In this document: one piece after another, positions 21,738 through 32,644 of the stretch
How the letters are laid out: each line of letters starts with the position of its first letter
Position numbering within the stretch: position 1 is the first letter of the stretch
Assembly: GCA_947311845.1 (NCBI GenBank)
Contig: CAMZMU010000080.1
Location: 22,367,989-22,431,988, forward strand
Source: Poa pratensis
Lineage: Eukaryota; Streptophyta; Magnoliopsida; Poales; Poaceae
DNA length: 64,000 bases
Direction of reading: 5' to 3'
The notes under the pieces: model-generated
Database searches by the model: none
Seen by the model: only the letters and a program-made list of their open reading frames with translations
Told to the model about the DNA's origin: nothing
Translations under genes and position numbers: made by a program

Positions 21738-23050
21738 TTAAAAATATGATATTCTAACTAATCCTATATCCATTACATCTAATGTTCTGCCTTCTAATGT
21801 ACAGCTTGGATATCCAAATATAGCACCGTTGTTGATCTCTTGAGCCTGCAAAAACAAAGTTCAAGTTTCAAAATCGATGCAGCAAAAAAACAATAGGATG
21901 TTATAGTGAATTATACCATGTAGATGCTCTACAACTCACCATGTGAAAATGTCAAAAGACATAAATATCTGAAGCTAGGGATACCTTCACCACACCAGTC
22001 TACATGTTTCTTCCAAGATAAACTGAATATAGAACAAAATGTTAACAATAGTAACACCACGTTCGTAGGTTGTATGTACTACCTCCGATCCATATTAGTG
22101 GGCACAACTTTGTCTAGATACACATGTATCTAGTCTAAATACTTAACTAGATACATATGAATTTAGACAAAGCTATGCCCACTAATATGGATCGGAAGGA
22201 GTACAATAAAGTGAAGTCTATTAAAAAATGAAAGAAAAATGCATAGTGTGCATCTCGATCAAAGATCCTTTAAATTCACATCACACCTCAGTAGTACGTC
22301 AAAGCTAAGAAAACATGCCAGATAATTTGTTTTATCCAATGAATTTGAAACAACTCATAGCAACTACATGTCAAGTAATTAGCACACAAACCTGCAGGTA
22401 ATCAGCAGGAGACACAACTATGTTTCTCCATCCAATTAACTGCACCTGCACCACTTAAATTAACTTCATCCCAGTAGCTTGTCCCCAGGTACAGATTAAA
22501 GCCCAGAGGGTTATTCAGGTCGTGGATTTCTATCAACATGGAAATGAACATAGTGAGTAGTGATAGCAACAGTGGCACACATATAATCAATTCAGTGACC
22601 ATATAAGGTTAACAGTGAATTTACGTAACACTGAATATGCAACACACCTCCAATTTAGACTTGGCTTCAGTTTCAATGTCTTGCACAAAATCTCATAGCT
22701 TATGCCAATACCAATCTGTAAAAAAGAGATCAACACACGAATATCTTTTTCTTGTGGAGAGTAGTTTCTAGACAAAATAATACCAGCGGATCCAGTCGTA
22801 ATGGCCACATAATAGATATTACATATCTGCAAGACAAAGTAATTAAATTTGAATATTGCAATCAAACTTAAGTAGGCACCATAATATTAACCAACAACCA
22901 GAGCAAGAAGGTACAGAAGCATTACAAAACCAAACATAAGGCCATCTATGAAACAAGTGACTTAAGAGTGGCACAACATACCTATCTAGTAGCTGATCTA
23001 GACTTGATAACTCATTGAACTTTGGCATTCCCTTGATTACTCTTACTTTT
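21738..23050 (-). CDS. fragmentary spliced gene, unknown function (last exons)
   Basis: Two minus-strand exons are well supported. 22392-22445 reads VQLIGWRNIVVSPADYLQ between a GTGCAG acceptor and a CAG|GTTTGT donor. 21738-21845 follows a TTTTTGCAG acceptor, reads AQEINNGAIFGYPSC...MDIGLVRISYF and ends in TAA. Both introns are phase 0, so the joined frame is continuous. Upstream, 22982-23050 (VRVIKGMPKFNELSSLDQLL, donor GATAG|GTATGT) and 22648-22715 (IGIGISYEILCKTLKLKPSL) are exon-like, but their phases do not all fit together. A Stowaway MITE (22079-22201) sits in the last intron. I do not recognise the family. The gene may be real and incomplete in this model, or a relic captured by a Helitron whose 3' end is at 24677. 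Confidence 0.45.
22079..22201. mobile_element. Stowaway (Tc1/Mariner) MITE, 123 bp
   Basis: It runs from CTACCTCCGATCCATATTAG to the inverted CTAATATGGATCGGAAGGAG, flanked by TA on both sides (22077-22078, 22202-22203). The whole element can fold into one hairpin. It lies in the last intron of the gene model 21738-23050. Confidence 0.9.
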
Positions 23051-23198
23051 CTGGAAAGGAAGCTTTTTATCTGATTTATAAAAGGTACAAAGTTACAGGA
23101 GATCCTCTACTCAGGAGATTAAAATAATATGCAATGTACAGATAGCAGGCAATCTGATCACGTCACCATAGAGCTACAGTACAAATAACATGCCTCAA

Positions 23199-23208
23199 TA
23201 TATAAAAG
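23199..23208 (+). promoter_or_regulatory. TATA box, plus strand
   Basis: TATATAAAAG lies about 280 bp upstream of the ATG at 23486 and is followed by a GC-rising leader. Confidence 0.4.
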
Positions 23209-23485
23209 TAGGAACGATTCGCTTCCTGTCGTCGTCCACGTCACCGGCTTCCTGTCGTTCGTCCACGTCACCGGAAAACAGCAGCCGTTCGATCAGTACA
23301 ACAGACGGCACATATGGCTTCAAAATTCGTGCAACTACAGTATTACTTCCTTGCAAAGGACCTAATCGTAATTTGCGAACAAACCGGGGACTTCCTTGCA
23401 AAATAGCCGCCGAGCCCCCCTCCCTCTCATTCTCTCTCTCGCGACCGCGGCGTCGCCGACGGCGCCGACGCGCGCCGCCGCCGCC

Positions 23486-23839
23486 ATGGCCCTCCTCCCT
23501 CAAATCGAAAGGTACGGGGAGCTGCGCCGTCCTCGGATCTCCGTCCTCGCCCAGCGCCGCTTGCCGGAATGCCCGCCGTGGGCCGGAATCGCCGCCCGCG
23601 AGCTCGCCGTCCGCCGCCACCGTTTTGGTCGCCGCCGGCGGCTCCGGCGACCAAACGGTCCGCAGCGCCGCCCCTCCGGCTCCCCAGCGCGTCCTCCGGC
23701 GACTCCGAGCGGTCCTAGCCCGGCGCGAGCGCGAGCCCGGCCGCGCGTCCGCCGCCGGCGGGTAGCGTCACGTGGTGACGTCACCATGGGGCCCACCTAT
23801 CGGATTTCAACGTTTTTAAATAGTTCCGGAAAATACTGA
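23486..23839 (+). CDS. possible GC-rich first exon, unknown function
   Basis: ATG at 23486 has a strong context (CCGCCGCCATGG) and follows a TATA box and a CT-rich leader. The frame reads MALLPQIERYGELRRPRISV and becomes extremely Arg/Pro-rich, so only the first part may be coding. A GTACGG donor could follow IER at about 23511. No downstream exon was found before the AT-rich tract from 23815. The opposite strand also has open frames through the same GC-rich block, which weakens the call. It may be a captured exon within a Helitron. Confidence 0.3.
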   Translation: MALLPQIERYGELRRPRISVLAQRRLPECPPWAGIAARELAVRRHRFGRRRRLRRPNGPQRRPSGSPARPPATPSGPSPARARARPRVRRRRVASRGDVTMGPTYRISTFLNSSGKY

Positions 23840-24640
23840 AAATTGAAAAAATTCATATCTTTTGATCCGTAACTCAGAAAAATAAAAGTAGTATACCAAA
23901 ATTTGCAGAAAAATAAAGCCTTTACAACTAACACATTTCCATGCATGATTAAACAACTGTAAATAATTTCACTAACAAGAACTAATTAAACCTTTTTATA
24001 TTCATTATGAACCTTCTGAAAAAACTTTTTAAAAAATAGCCAATTCAAATACATTGTAAACTTTCCAAAATTATTTCAAAACTTAAATTTTACACAATAT
24101 TTGAATTTTACAACTTTCTTTTTAACTGAAATAAAAACCACAAAAAATAATAAATAACTCCATGCAAAATATATCAGAATTACCAAAAAAAAATTACCAC
24201 AAAATTAAACACCACCTATTTATGGCATACGAACAAAATTATAATTTCAAACCTTTAAATTCCTGACAAACCTGCCAACACACAAATTTTTTAAATTCCA
24301 ATAGATTCGAATCCGAAAAGCTTTCCAATGTGACCATTTCGAAATTAAAATTCTTGACACCGCGTTATTTCCAAATACAGGAAAAAAATGACTACAAGAA
24401 TAAACAGCGCCTATTGATGTCATATGACCAAAATTAAAATACTAGAATTTAATTTTAGAATGCCTTTCAAAACCAAGCATTCAGTAAACAAAAGAAACAA
24501 TTTTAAAAAAAAACTTCCCAATTTTAACAAATTCTAAAATTAAAACAACTCATAACTACAAGCTTTTCCCAAAAAAAAATTAAGCACATTTAAATCTAGC
24601 CATCATTCAAATGCGAACGTTTTAAAATTCAAATTTCACC
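23815..24640. other. AT-rich non-coding tract upstream of a Helitron 3' end
   Basis: About 800 bp with many A and T runs and no coding potential. It leads directly into the Helitron-like terminus at 24650-24677. Confidence 0.5.
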
Positions 24641-24649
24641 ACACGGGCT

Positions 24650-24678
24650 GCGGCATCTGCCGCGCCAATATCCCTAGT
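24650..24678 (+). mobile_element. Helitron-type 3' terminus
   Basis: A perfect 6-bp hairpin GCGGCA-TC-TGCCGC (24650-24663) is followed after 10 nt by CTAG (24674-24677) and a T. This matches the hairpin plus CTRR end of plant Helitrons. No convincing 5' TC terminus was found. TCCTCTACTC near 23104 is a weak candidate that would place the GC-rich exon inside the element. Confidence 0.55.
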
Positions 24679-24752
24679 TAGAGATTATAGGTAAACTGAA
24701 ATAAGTAAAGGGAGCGGTGACAGCTTTGCTCGCCTTTTGGTTAGCGGCTGCA

Positions 24753-25022
24753 TTACATGGAGAGGCAATTTTCCTTGACTACAGAATTTGTTTTCTTTGA
24801 TATATTAATAATATCTTCTGTATGAACACAGAATAAGAAAGCATGAGATAAATTAACACTTTGATAAGAGCGATAGTGATTCCATCTCCCTACCTGAAAA
24901 AAAAAAAAAATTAGACCTACCTGGTTGTGCTCACTATCTGGCCCCATTGATAGTCTGACGGGCCTGCCGGCCTGCCACACTTCTAAAGCTAAGCTGCAGT
25001 AATGATTCTGCAACAAATGCAA
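24753..25022 (-). CDS. possible terminal exon, unknown function
   Basis: A minus-strand frame of 89 codons opens just inside a TTTGTTGCAG acceptor-like site (about 25012) and reads NHYCSLALEVWQAGRPVRLS. It continues to ...SVVKENCLSM and a stop. A poly-A/T run in the middle gives a GLIFFFFQ insert between a GTAGGT and a CAG. The 27-nt gap is too short for a plant intron, so the insert would be translated. The frame is not recognised. A GC-rich stretch at 25400-25700 could be the 5' part of the same minus-strand gene. Confidence 0.3.
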   Translation of the reverse strand: MHLLQNHYCSLALEVWQAGRPVRLSMGPDSEHNQVGLIFFFFQVGRWNHYRSYQSVNLSHAFLFCVHTEDIINISKKTNSVVKENCLSM

Positions 25023-25860
25023 CGCATGTGCTTATTTGTAGATTGAATACAAAACAAAAAAAAAATGGTTCCAGATAGCAACTAAAGCCGGAAACCAACT
25101 ATTTGCAATTTAACCAGATCATTCGTCAGCACAAGATGTAACAGAAAACAAATCGTCATTTTAACTGAAAAAGATCCTGGAACAAGCAAAATGTGTATAG
25201 ATCAGGTGACACAAGGGCTAATCGCAGTTATCCAAGGAAAGTAAACTGAATTTCTGGACCTCCGCCATGCCCTCAGTACTCATACTCACCACCGCATCTC
25301 ATCAAGAGACCCGCGCACAATTCCAGCAAGGGAAACCTTCCAGGAAATCGTGGATCTCGTGGTACGCGAACCATGAACTCTAGCAAAAGTCAAGACAACC
25401 CTTGAGCTGTTCCAGGTTGCTCCTCCGTCAGGCTACTCTCCGTCCCCAACTGGCCGCTACCGGAGGTGACCGCCGCCTCAAGAATCACGACCACCTTCTA
25501 GGATCGCAACTCCCCTTGAACACGGTTGTACCTAGTTTGATGCCCTCGATCATACAATCAGGCGTGGGAGTTCATCCGGGTGGCTTTCCCACGACGAGCA
25601 GGAGGTAGGATTGTAGGAACCGAGGGGCGAAGCATATTGGATCTAGGAGACTGGAGCGGCGGCGGAAGGAGGAGTCCGGAATAAGAGATGAGAAGTTTAC
25701 GGAAAATGAATACGTACTAGGTATAGAGGACGACTCAGATGCAACTTCCCAAAAATATTTCGCCCGCGCGTCTCCATATTTAGCGCCAAAAAGAAAAGTT
25801 ACGCGCGTGCAGTAGGCCAGTTATTTCCATTGGCAGCACTCCCCTCTTATCCGTTCCCCT
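25023..25860. other. moderately GC-rich sequence, gene status unclear
   Basis: Short frames on both strands (for example 25402-25608 plus) lack motifs. Composition resembles a gene 5' region facing the minus strand, but no exon could be fixed. Confidence 0.25.
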
Positions 25861-26129
25861 TGGTACAGTGAAAAGGAGGCGGAAAGGAGGCGACCGGAAG
25901 TTTCGAGGTCTCTCAGGCGGATCCGCTGCTCCCCTCCGCCTCCGGTCGCCGTCTTGGCGTCGTGAGGTGGGGGGAGCCCCGGCCCCCGTCCGTGCGTGTA
26001 GATAGGTCCTAGGGTTCTAGGTGTGTGTGCCCAGGCGGCGGCTCCGAAGACGGTGGCGGAGGCGTCGGTGTATAGGGCTATGTCCTTCCCCTCCTTTCCC
26101 CGTTCCGGCAGCGTCGTCGGGGAGGTAGT
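25861..26129. mobile_element. possible fragment of a LINE-type 5' leader
   Basis: A GC-rich leader-like sequence (GGTGGGGGGAGCCCCGGCCC, then GTGTAGATAGG) resembles repetitive 5' leaders found in grass non-LTR elements. It stops abruptly at the LTR beginning at 26130. No frame or target duplication supports it, so the call is tentative. Confidence 0.25.
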
Positions 26130-27732
26130 TGATAGCGTGGATCACACGTTCGCTGGGAGACCCAAGAGGAAGGTATGAAGCGGTGTAGCAGCAGTTTTCC
26201 TTAGTACGAAACCAAGGTTTAATCGTCCAGTAGGAGCAAGAAATCACTTCTGAAAGTTGTTGGTGGCGGAATATGGCACGGCGAACACCAGGGAATCCGG
26301 CGCCAACATGGAATCTGCACACAACACAATCAAACTACTTTGCCCCAACGAAACAGTGAGGTTGTCAATCTCACCGGCTTGCTGAAAACAAAGGATTAAA
26401 CGTATGGTGTGGAAAACAGTAGTAAATTGCAGAGAATGAAAAGGAACAGTGTTTGCAGTTGGTTGTATTATCAGTGTAAAAGAATGGACCGGGGTCCACA
26501 GTTCACTAGTGGTGTCTCTCCATAAAAGATAACTAACATGCTGGGTGAACAAATTACAGCTGGGCAATTGACAAAATATTGAGCGCATGACAATGCATAT
26601 ATATGACATGATGATTACTATGATATTCATGTGGGCATTACGACAAAATACATAGACCGTTATCCAACAGTCTATGACTAATAATCCACCGCCAGGTTGT
26701 CATACCGAGTTCCCCGTTGGTATTAAGTTGCAAGCAACGGATAATTGCATTAAGTAATGTGCGTAAAGTAAACAAATGCATTAGACCTAACGGCGTACCC
26801 TTAAGCTAAGCATCGGTTATTTTATCCCTAGTGGCAACAGCACATCCACAATCTTAGAAGTTATTGTCACTCTCCCAGATTACCGGAGGCATGAACCCAC
26901 TATCTAGCATAAATACTCACTCTTGGAGTTACAAGCATCTACTTGGCCAAAGCATCTACTAGTAACGGAAAGCATGCAAGATCATAAATAACATATAAGA
27001 TAGATTGATAATCAACTTGACATAGTATTCAATATTCATCGGATCCCAGCAAACACAACATGTAGCATTACAATAAGATGATCTTGATCATGATAGGCAG
27101 CTCACAAGATCTAAACATGATAGCATAAAGTGGAGAGACAACCATCTAGCTACTGCCATGGACCCGTAGTCCAAGGATGAACTACTCACGCATCACTCCG
27201 GAGGCAGGCATGGTGATGTAGAGCCCTCCGGTGATGATTCCCCTCTCCGGCAGGGTGCCGGGAAGAGCTTCTGAACCCTCCCGAGCTAGGGTTGACGGCG
27301 GCGGCGTCTCTGGAACTTTTCGTGGATAATGGCTCGGGTATTTAGGGTTTTCGCGTCGGGAGAATAAATAGGCGAAAGGGCGGCGGCTGCGGAGCCACGA
27401 GGGCCCCACACCACCCCACGGCGCGGGGGGGGGCCGCGCGGCCCCATGGTGTGGTGCCACGTGGCCCCCTCCGTGTCTCCTCTGGACTCCGTCTTCGTGT
27501 TGGAAAAATAGGAGGTTCTGTCCAAGTTTCGTCCAATTCCGAGAATATTTCCAGACTAGCTTTTCTGGAATACAAAAACAGCAGAAAACAGGAACTGGCA
27601 CTGTGGCATCTTGTTAATAGGTTAGTCCCAGAAAATGCATAAAAATGCTATGAAGTGTATATAAAACATGTAACAATTGGTATAATATCAACATGGAACA
27701 TCAGAAATTATAGATACGTTTGAGACGTATCA
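26130..27732 (-). repeat. 3' LTR of element A (subfamily 1)
   Basis: 1,603 bp. It begins (minus) TGATACGTCTCAAACG next to a polypurine motif and ends CCACGCTATCA. It resembles the LTR pieces at 39974-41291 more than A's own 5' LTR. Confidence 0.85.
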
Positions 27733-27747
27733 AGCATCCCCAAGCTT
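27733..27747 (-). promoter_or_regulatory. polypurine tract of element A
   Basis: The minus strand reads AAGCTTGGGGATGCT directly before the LTR start. This primes plus-strand DNA synthesis in LTR retrotransposons. Confidence 0.75.
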
Positions 27748-30278
27748 AGTTCTACTCGTCCTCGAGTAGGTAAAACGATAAAAACAAAATAATTTCTGAG
27801 GTGACATGCTACAATCATAATCTTGATCAAATAATTGTAAAGCACATGTTATGAATGAAGTGATCCAGGTCAATGGTCTATAGTTTGCTAGCAAGTAGAT
27901 AATGAGCAAACAACTGAATCATATAAGCAAAAACTTTTCATGAATAGTACTTTCGAGACAAGCATCAAGAGTTTTGCATAAGAGTTAACTCATAAAGCAA
28001 TAGATTCTAAGTAAAAGGTATTTAACCAACACAAAGGAAGATTTAAGTTTCAGCAATTGCTTTCAACTTTCAACATATATATCTCATGGATATTTGTCAA
28101 CACAAAGCATATAATAAGTGCAATATAGCATATAAAAATTGTTGCACCAAAGTTGACACTAGTGTTTGCTTCTAAGATAGAAAGAAGTAGGAAAACTGAC
28201 TCAACATAAAAGTAAAAGAAAGGCCCTTCGCAGAGGGAAGCAGGGATTAAATCATGTGCTAGAGCTTTTTAAGTTTTTGAAATCATATAGAGAGTAAAAA
28301 TAAGTTTTGAGAGGTGTTTGTTAATTGTCAACGAATCAGAAAATGGAAAGTACAATATGACCCCTGCCAACCAGACTTTTAAGAGCGGCTCCCATGAAGG
28401 ACGTTATTTCTACCAGCAAGGCAGATCATCCCTCTTTCTCTTTTGTTTACACATGCAGATATTTCACTGTTTGTCATTGCTTGACTGATAAATCAGGGCA
28501 AAAATGTGAAGAGAATTAAGCGGTTAAAGTTGTAATTAATTGGGACTGGGCACCCCATTTGCCAGCTCTTTTTGCAAAATTAATGGATAAGCGGATGTAT
28601 ATGCCGCTAGTCCGGTGGTAAAGTCTGTTTGACAGTTGACATAAAGACATCCACCCCGTCCTCATGAGCTTGGTAAACATTGACACAAAATAGGAGTAAT
28701 AAAGTTTGAATAGTTTAAAGGTAGCACATGAAAAATTTACTTGGAATGGCAAGAAATACCACAGATGGCATGGATTTTGGCTCAAGGTTTTGGATGCACG
28801 AGAAGCATTCCCTCTCAGTACAGAGTTTAGGCTAGCAAGGTTATTTGAAGCAAACACAGGATATCAACCGACACAGCAAGCTTATATGAAAACATATTGC
28901 AAGCATTATAAGACTCTACACTGTCTTCCTTGTTAACCAAACCCTTTTACTAGAAAATATCTAGACCTTAGAGATACCAATCATGCAAACCAAATTTCAA
29001 CGAGCTTTACGGTAGTTCTTCATTAATAGGTTTTAACTACATGATACAAAAGCTTAAACATGAACTACTTGATAACTCAAAACAATTGACAAGTATCAAA
29101 TTATCCAATACAATGATCTACAAGAATATGTAAGCTTTTTCCATTATACCATCTACCACATGCAACATTTTCTGTTCCAACCAAACACCAATCAATTTAT
29201 TTCAACATAAACTCTCCAAACAATTATAAGTGAAGCAAGAGAGTACTTTCTTTAAAAGAACTAACAGCTCTGAATAAGAGATGCATGCAAAACAGGAGCT
29301 AAAAGCATAGCAATAGCTAGATAAGAATACTCAACAAGTATAAGTGAAGAATAGGAGTATTCATATGAAAAAGCGGAGCGTGTCTCTCTCCCAATCAAGA
29401 ATGCTGGGGTCCAATCAAGTTGACCATAAGAAAAATAAAATACTGAAAATAAAAGCACACAGACGCTCCAAGTAAAGCACATATGATGTGAAAGAATTAA
29501 AATATAGTTTCACTAGAGATGACCTGATAAGTTGCTGATGAAGAAGGGGATGCCTTGGGCATCCCCAAGCTTAGACGCTTGAGTCTTCTTGAAATATGCT
29601 GGGGTGATCCATGGGAGCATCCCCAAGCTTAAGCTCTTCACTCTTCTTGATCACATTATATCATCCTTCTCTCTTGACCCTTGAAAACTTCCGCCACACC
29701 AAACTCAAAGTAATTCTCATTAGAGGGTTAGTGCACAATCAAAAACTCACATGTTCTATAAGGACACAAACATGACCGTTACTTTTAACATTAGCTACTG
29801 CCACTGATGTTATGTGAAGCTCTTCACCCTAAAAAAGAATTCCACTCAACACTAGTAAAAGAGAGAATGCGAAAAATAAAAGACAGAATCTGTCTAAACA
29901 GAACAGTCCGCAAAGACGAATTTTTTCGAGGCACTTACGTTGCTCAGATCGAAAAACTTTAAACTAACGAAAGATGCGTACATATCTGAGGATCACGCAC
30001 AAAAATTTCAGATTTAAATAATTTTTCTGTGATTTTACAGAATTAAAACGGTGAACAGCAGAAATCTGTTCCTGCGCAGAAATCCAAATCTAGCATCATC
30101 TTCCTATTAGAGGCAATACTTGGCACAACAATGCGATAAAATAAAGATACAAAGGAATTGTTACAGAAGTAAACAACTCCTTGACTCAAAAAAAAAAAAA
30201 TTGCAGAAATAAAATAATGGGTTGTCTCCCATAAGCGCTTTTCTTTAACGCCTTTCAGCTAGGCGCAGAAAGTAAGAA
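27748..30278 (-). other. non-coding interior of element A
   Basis: Where an autonomous Gypsy element would carry reverse transcriptase and integrase, no long frame is present. The stretch is shared with elements B (34568-37230) and E (62324 onward), so it is a family feature and not a local deletion. Two extra CATCCCCAAGCTTA motifs (about 29558 and 29618) repeat the polypurine sequence. Confidence 0.75.
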
Positions 30279-31709
30279 TCAAGTGTTTCCAAGTGATGAA
30301 GCATCAACAGAATAATTTGCTCTAACAATAGAATCAAAAGGTAACTTCATCTTCTTTCTAGGGAAGTGTTCCATACCTTTCTTGAGTGGGAATTGATATT
30401 TAATATTCCCCTCTCTCATATCAATAATAGCACCAACAGTTCTAAGAAAAGGTCTTCCCAAAACAATAGGACAAGAAGCATTGCATTCAATATCCAAAAC
30501 AACAAAATCAACGGGGACAAGGTTATTGTTAACCATTATAAAAACATCATCAACTCTCCCCAAAGGTTTCTTTATAGTATTATCAGCAAGGTGAACATCC
30601 AAATAACAGTGTTCCAAAGGTGCTAAATCAAGCATATCATAGAGTTTCTTAGGCATAACAGAAATACTAGCACCAAGATCACATAAAGCATTGCAATCAA
30701 AATCATTCACCTTCATTTTAATGATGGGCTCCCAACCATCTTCTAACTTCCTAGGGATAGAAGCTTCATGTTTTAATTTCTCTTCCCTAACTTGCATGAG
30801 AGCATTAGTAATATGTTTAGTAAAAGCCATGTTTATAGCACTAGCATTAGGACTTCTAGCTAGCTTTTGCAAGAACTTAATTACTTCAGAAATATTGCAA
30901 CCATCAAAATCAAAATCATTATTATCAAAAGTAATAGGACCATTGTCTCCCACATCTCGAAAAATTTCAGCACTTTTATCAGGAACAGTTTCAGTGTTTT
31001 CAGGCAATTTTAAACGTTTTGCAACAGAAGTAGAGACATTGCCAACACCAATTACTTTACCATTGATAGTAGGAGGTTTGTTAACACTTGAGTTTACAGC
31101 ATTTTCAGTAGTAGTAATAGTATAAACTCTAGCAATACTATTCTTTTTAGCAATTTCATCCTCTCTTGCCCACCTAGCATGTAAATCAGCTAACATCCTC
31201 ACATTATTATCAATTTTAACTTGTATAGCATTGGCAGTAGCAAAGGTATTGTTATCAATAGTTTCAGGTTTAGCTGCCATTCTATTAATCAAAGAAGCTT
31301 GTGCTTCAGACATGGATGAAATGCAAGTTTCAGCATTAGAAATCTTAATCTGCAAACCAGAAATTTCCCTATTTAAGTTCTCAAGTTGATGTCCTATATT
31401 CTTCAACATAGCAGATTGTTCATTCATAGTTTTAGTAAACAATTGGTTTTGCTCATATTGCGTTTGCATAAAGTTCTTAGTAGCCTTTTCAACTTCTAAC
31501 ATCCTTTCCTCACTAGGCATTCCAGATCTACCATAAGAATTAGCATAACCATTGCCACTATTAAAAGGATAGGGCTTATAATTGTTATTACCAAAATTAT
31601 TCCTATAAGCATTGTTGTTGAAGTTATTATTTTTAATGAAGTTCACATCAACATGCTCTTCTTGAGCAACCAAAGAAGCTAAAGGAACATTATTTGGATC
31701 AACATGCAT
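30279..31709 (-). CDS. retrotransposon Gag C-terminal part plus aspartic protease, 476 aa
   Basis: The Asn-rich start (NFNNNAYRNNFGNNNYKPYP, about residues 29-48) is a Gag C-terminal region without a clear Cys-His knuckle. A coiled region follows (about residues 65-130). The retropepsin-like domain runs from about residue 320: active site CDLGASISVMP at about 343-353 and the conserved ILGRPFLRT-type segment (VLGRPFLRT) at about 416-424. The protein ends VDASSLGNT. It would process Gag in virus-like particles. The frame overlaps the upstream gag frame by 31 nt, offset at an A run near 31708, which looks like a 1-nt deletion that split one Gag-protease ORF. It lies on the minus strand in element A. 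Confidence 0.85.
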   Translation of the reverse strand: MHVDPNNVPLASLVAQEEHVDVNFIKNNNFNNNAYRNNFGNNNYKPYPFNSGNGYANSYGRSGMPSEERMLEVEKATKNFMQTQYEQNQLFTKTMNEQSAMLKNIGHQLENLNREISGLQIKISNAETCISSMSEAQASLINRMAAKPETIDNNTFATANAIQVKIDNNVRMLADLHARWAREDEIAKKNSIARVYTITTTENAVNSSVNKPPTINGKVIGVGNVSTSVAKRLKLPENTETVPDKSAEIFRDVGDNGPITFDNNDFDFDGCNISEVIKFLQKLARSPNASAINMAFTKHITNALMQVREEKLKHEASIPRKLEDGWEPIIKMKVNDFDCNALCDLGASISVMPKKLYDMLDLAPLEHCYLDVHLADNTIKKPLGRVDDVFIMVNNNLVPVDFVVLDIECNASCPIVLGRPFLRTVGAIIDMREGNIKYQFPLKKGMEHFPRKKMKLPFDSIVRANYSVDASSLGNT

Positions 31710-32434
31710 TTTCCATTTGTAAGCATAGACATAATAGTATCAATCTTATCACTCAACGAAGGGGTTTCTTCAACAGAATTTACCTTCTTACCTTGTGGAG
31801 CTCTTTCGGTGTGCCATTCAGAATAATTTATCATCATATCATCAAGAAGCTTTGTTGCAGCACCCAAAGTGATGGACATAAAGGTACCTCCAGAGGCCGA
31901 ATCCAATAGGTTTCTTGAAGAAAAATTTAGTCCTGCATAAAAGGTTTGGATGATCATCCAAGCAGTCAGTCCATGGGTGGGACAATTCTTTACCAATGAT
32001 TTCATTCTCTCCCAAGCTTGAGCAACATGCTCATTATCAAATTGTTTGAAATTCATAATGCTACTTCTCAAAGATATAATCTTAGCAGGAGGATAGTATT
32101 TTCCTATGAAAGCATTTTTGCATTTAGTCCATGAATCAATACTATTTCTAGTCAAAGATAGCAACCATTCTTTAGCACGTCCTCTCAAAGAGAAAGGAAA
32201 AAGTTTCAGTTTAATAATATCACCATCTACATCCTTATACTTTTGCATCTCACAAAGTTCAACAAAATTATTAAGGTGAGCAGCAGCATCATCAGTACTA
32301 ACACCAGAGAATTGCTCTTTCATAACAAGATTTAAAAGTGCAGGTTTAATTTCATAGAATTTTGCGTTAGAAGCAGGTGGAGCAATAGGTGTACTAATGA
32401 AATCATTGTTGTTCGTGCTAGTGAAATCACACAA
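31679..32434 (-). CDS. retrotransposon Gag N-terminal domain, about 250 aa
   Basis: Contains the retrotransposon Gag core: SLRGRAKEWLLSL, then FIGKYYPPAKI, AWERMKSLVKNCPTHGL and FYAGLNFSSRNLLDSASGG. These are typical of plant Gypsy Gag proteins (Retrotrans_gag family). The natural start is probably just upstream at ATGAGT near 32460, but a small deletion there puts the ATG out of frame with the Gag reading frame. The first usable Met (MCDFTSTNNND) is internal. The 3' end runs out of frame near 31708 into the protease ORF. Gag forms the particle that packages element RNA. With two frame breaks this copy probably makes no complete polyprotein. Confidence 0.85.
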   Translation of the reverse strand: MCDFTSTNNNDFISTPIAPPASNAKFYEIKPALLNLVMKEQFSGVSTDDAAAHLNNFVELCEMQKYKDVDGDIIKLKLFPFSLRGRAKEWLLSLTRNSIDSWTKCKNAFIGKYYPPAKIISLRSSIMNFKQFDNEHVAQAWERMKSLVKNCPTHGLTAWMIIQTFYAGLNFSSRNLLDSASGGTFMSITLGAATKLLDDMMINYSEWHTERAPQGKKVNSVEETPSLSDKIDTIMSMLTNGKCMLIQIMFL

Positions 32435-32631
32435 CTTAGTGTTCTCAGGGTACTCATTTTAGCAAAATTAAAACAAAACAGAAAGATAACAACTTGAAAA
32501 TAAAAGTAACTAATTTTTTTGTGTTTTTGATAAATAAAGCAAACAAGACAAAATAAAAATAAACTAAGCAAGACAATAACAAAGTAAAGAGATTGGAAGC
32601 GTGAAACTCCCTTTGCAGAAATCCTCTTGCT

Positions 32632-32644
32632 CCCCGGCAACGGC
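32632..32644 (-). promoter_or_regulatory. truncated primer binding site of element A
   Basis: CCCCGGCAACGGC (plus) abuts the LTR directly. The sister elements carry the full 17-nt match to the 3' end of plant tRNA-Asp, ending GGCGCCA, plus an 11-nt spacer. Here the end that pairs with the tRNA CCA region is missing. Confidence 0.7.

Noticed and set aside
22402..22602. Frame HDLNNPLGFNLYLGTSYWDE as an exon
   Set aside because: It is protein-like but out of phase with the well-supported exon 22392-22445 and overlaps the acceptor used there; probably intron.
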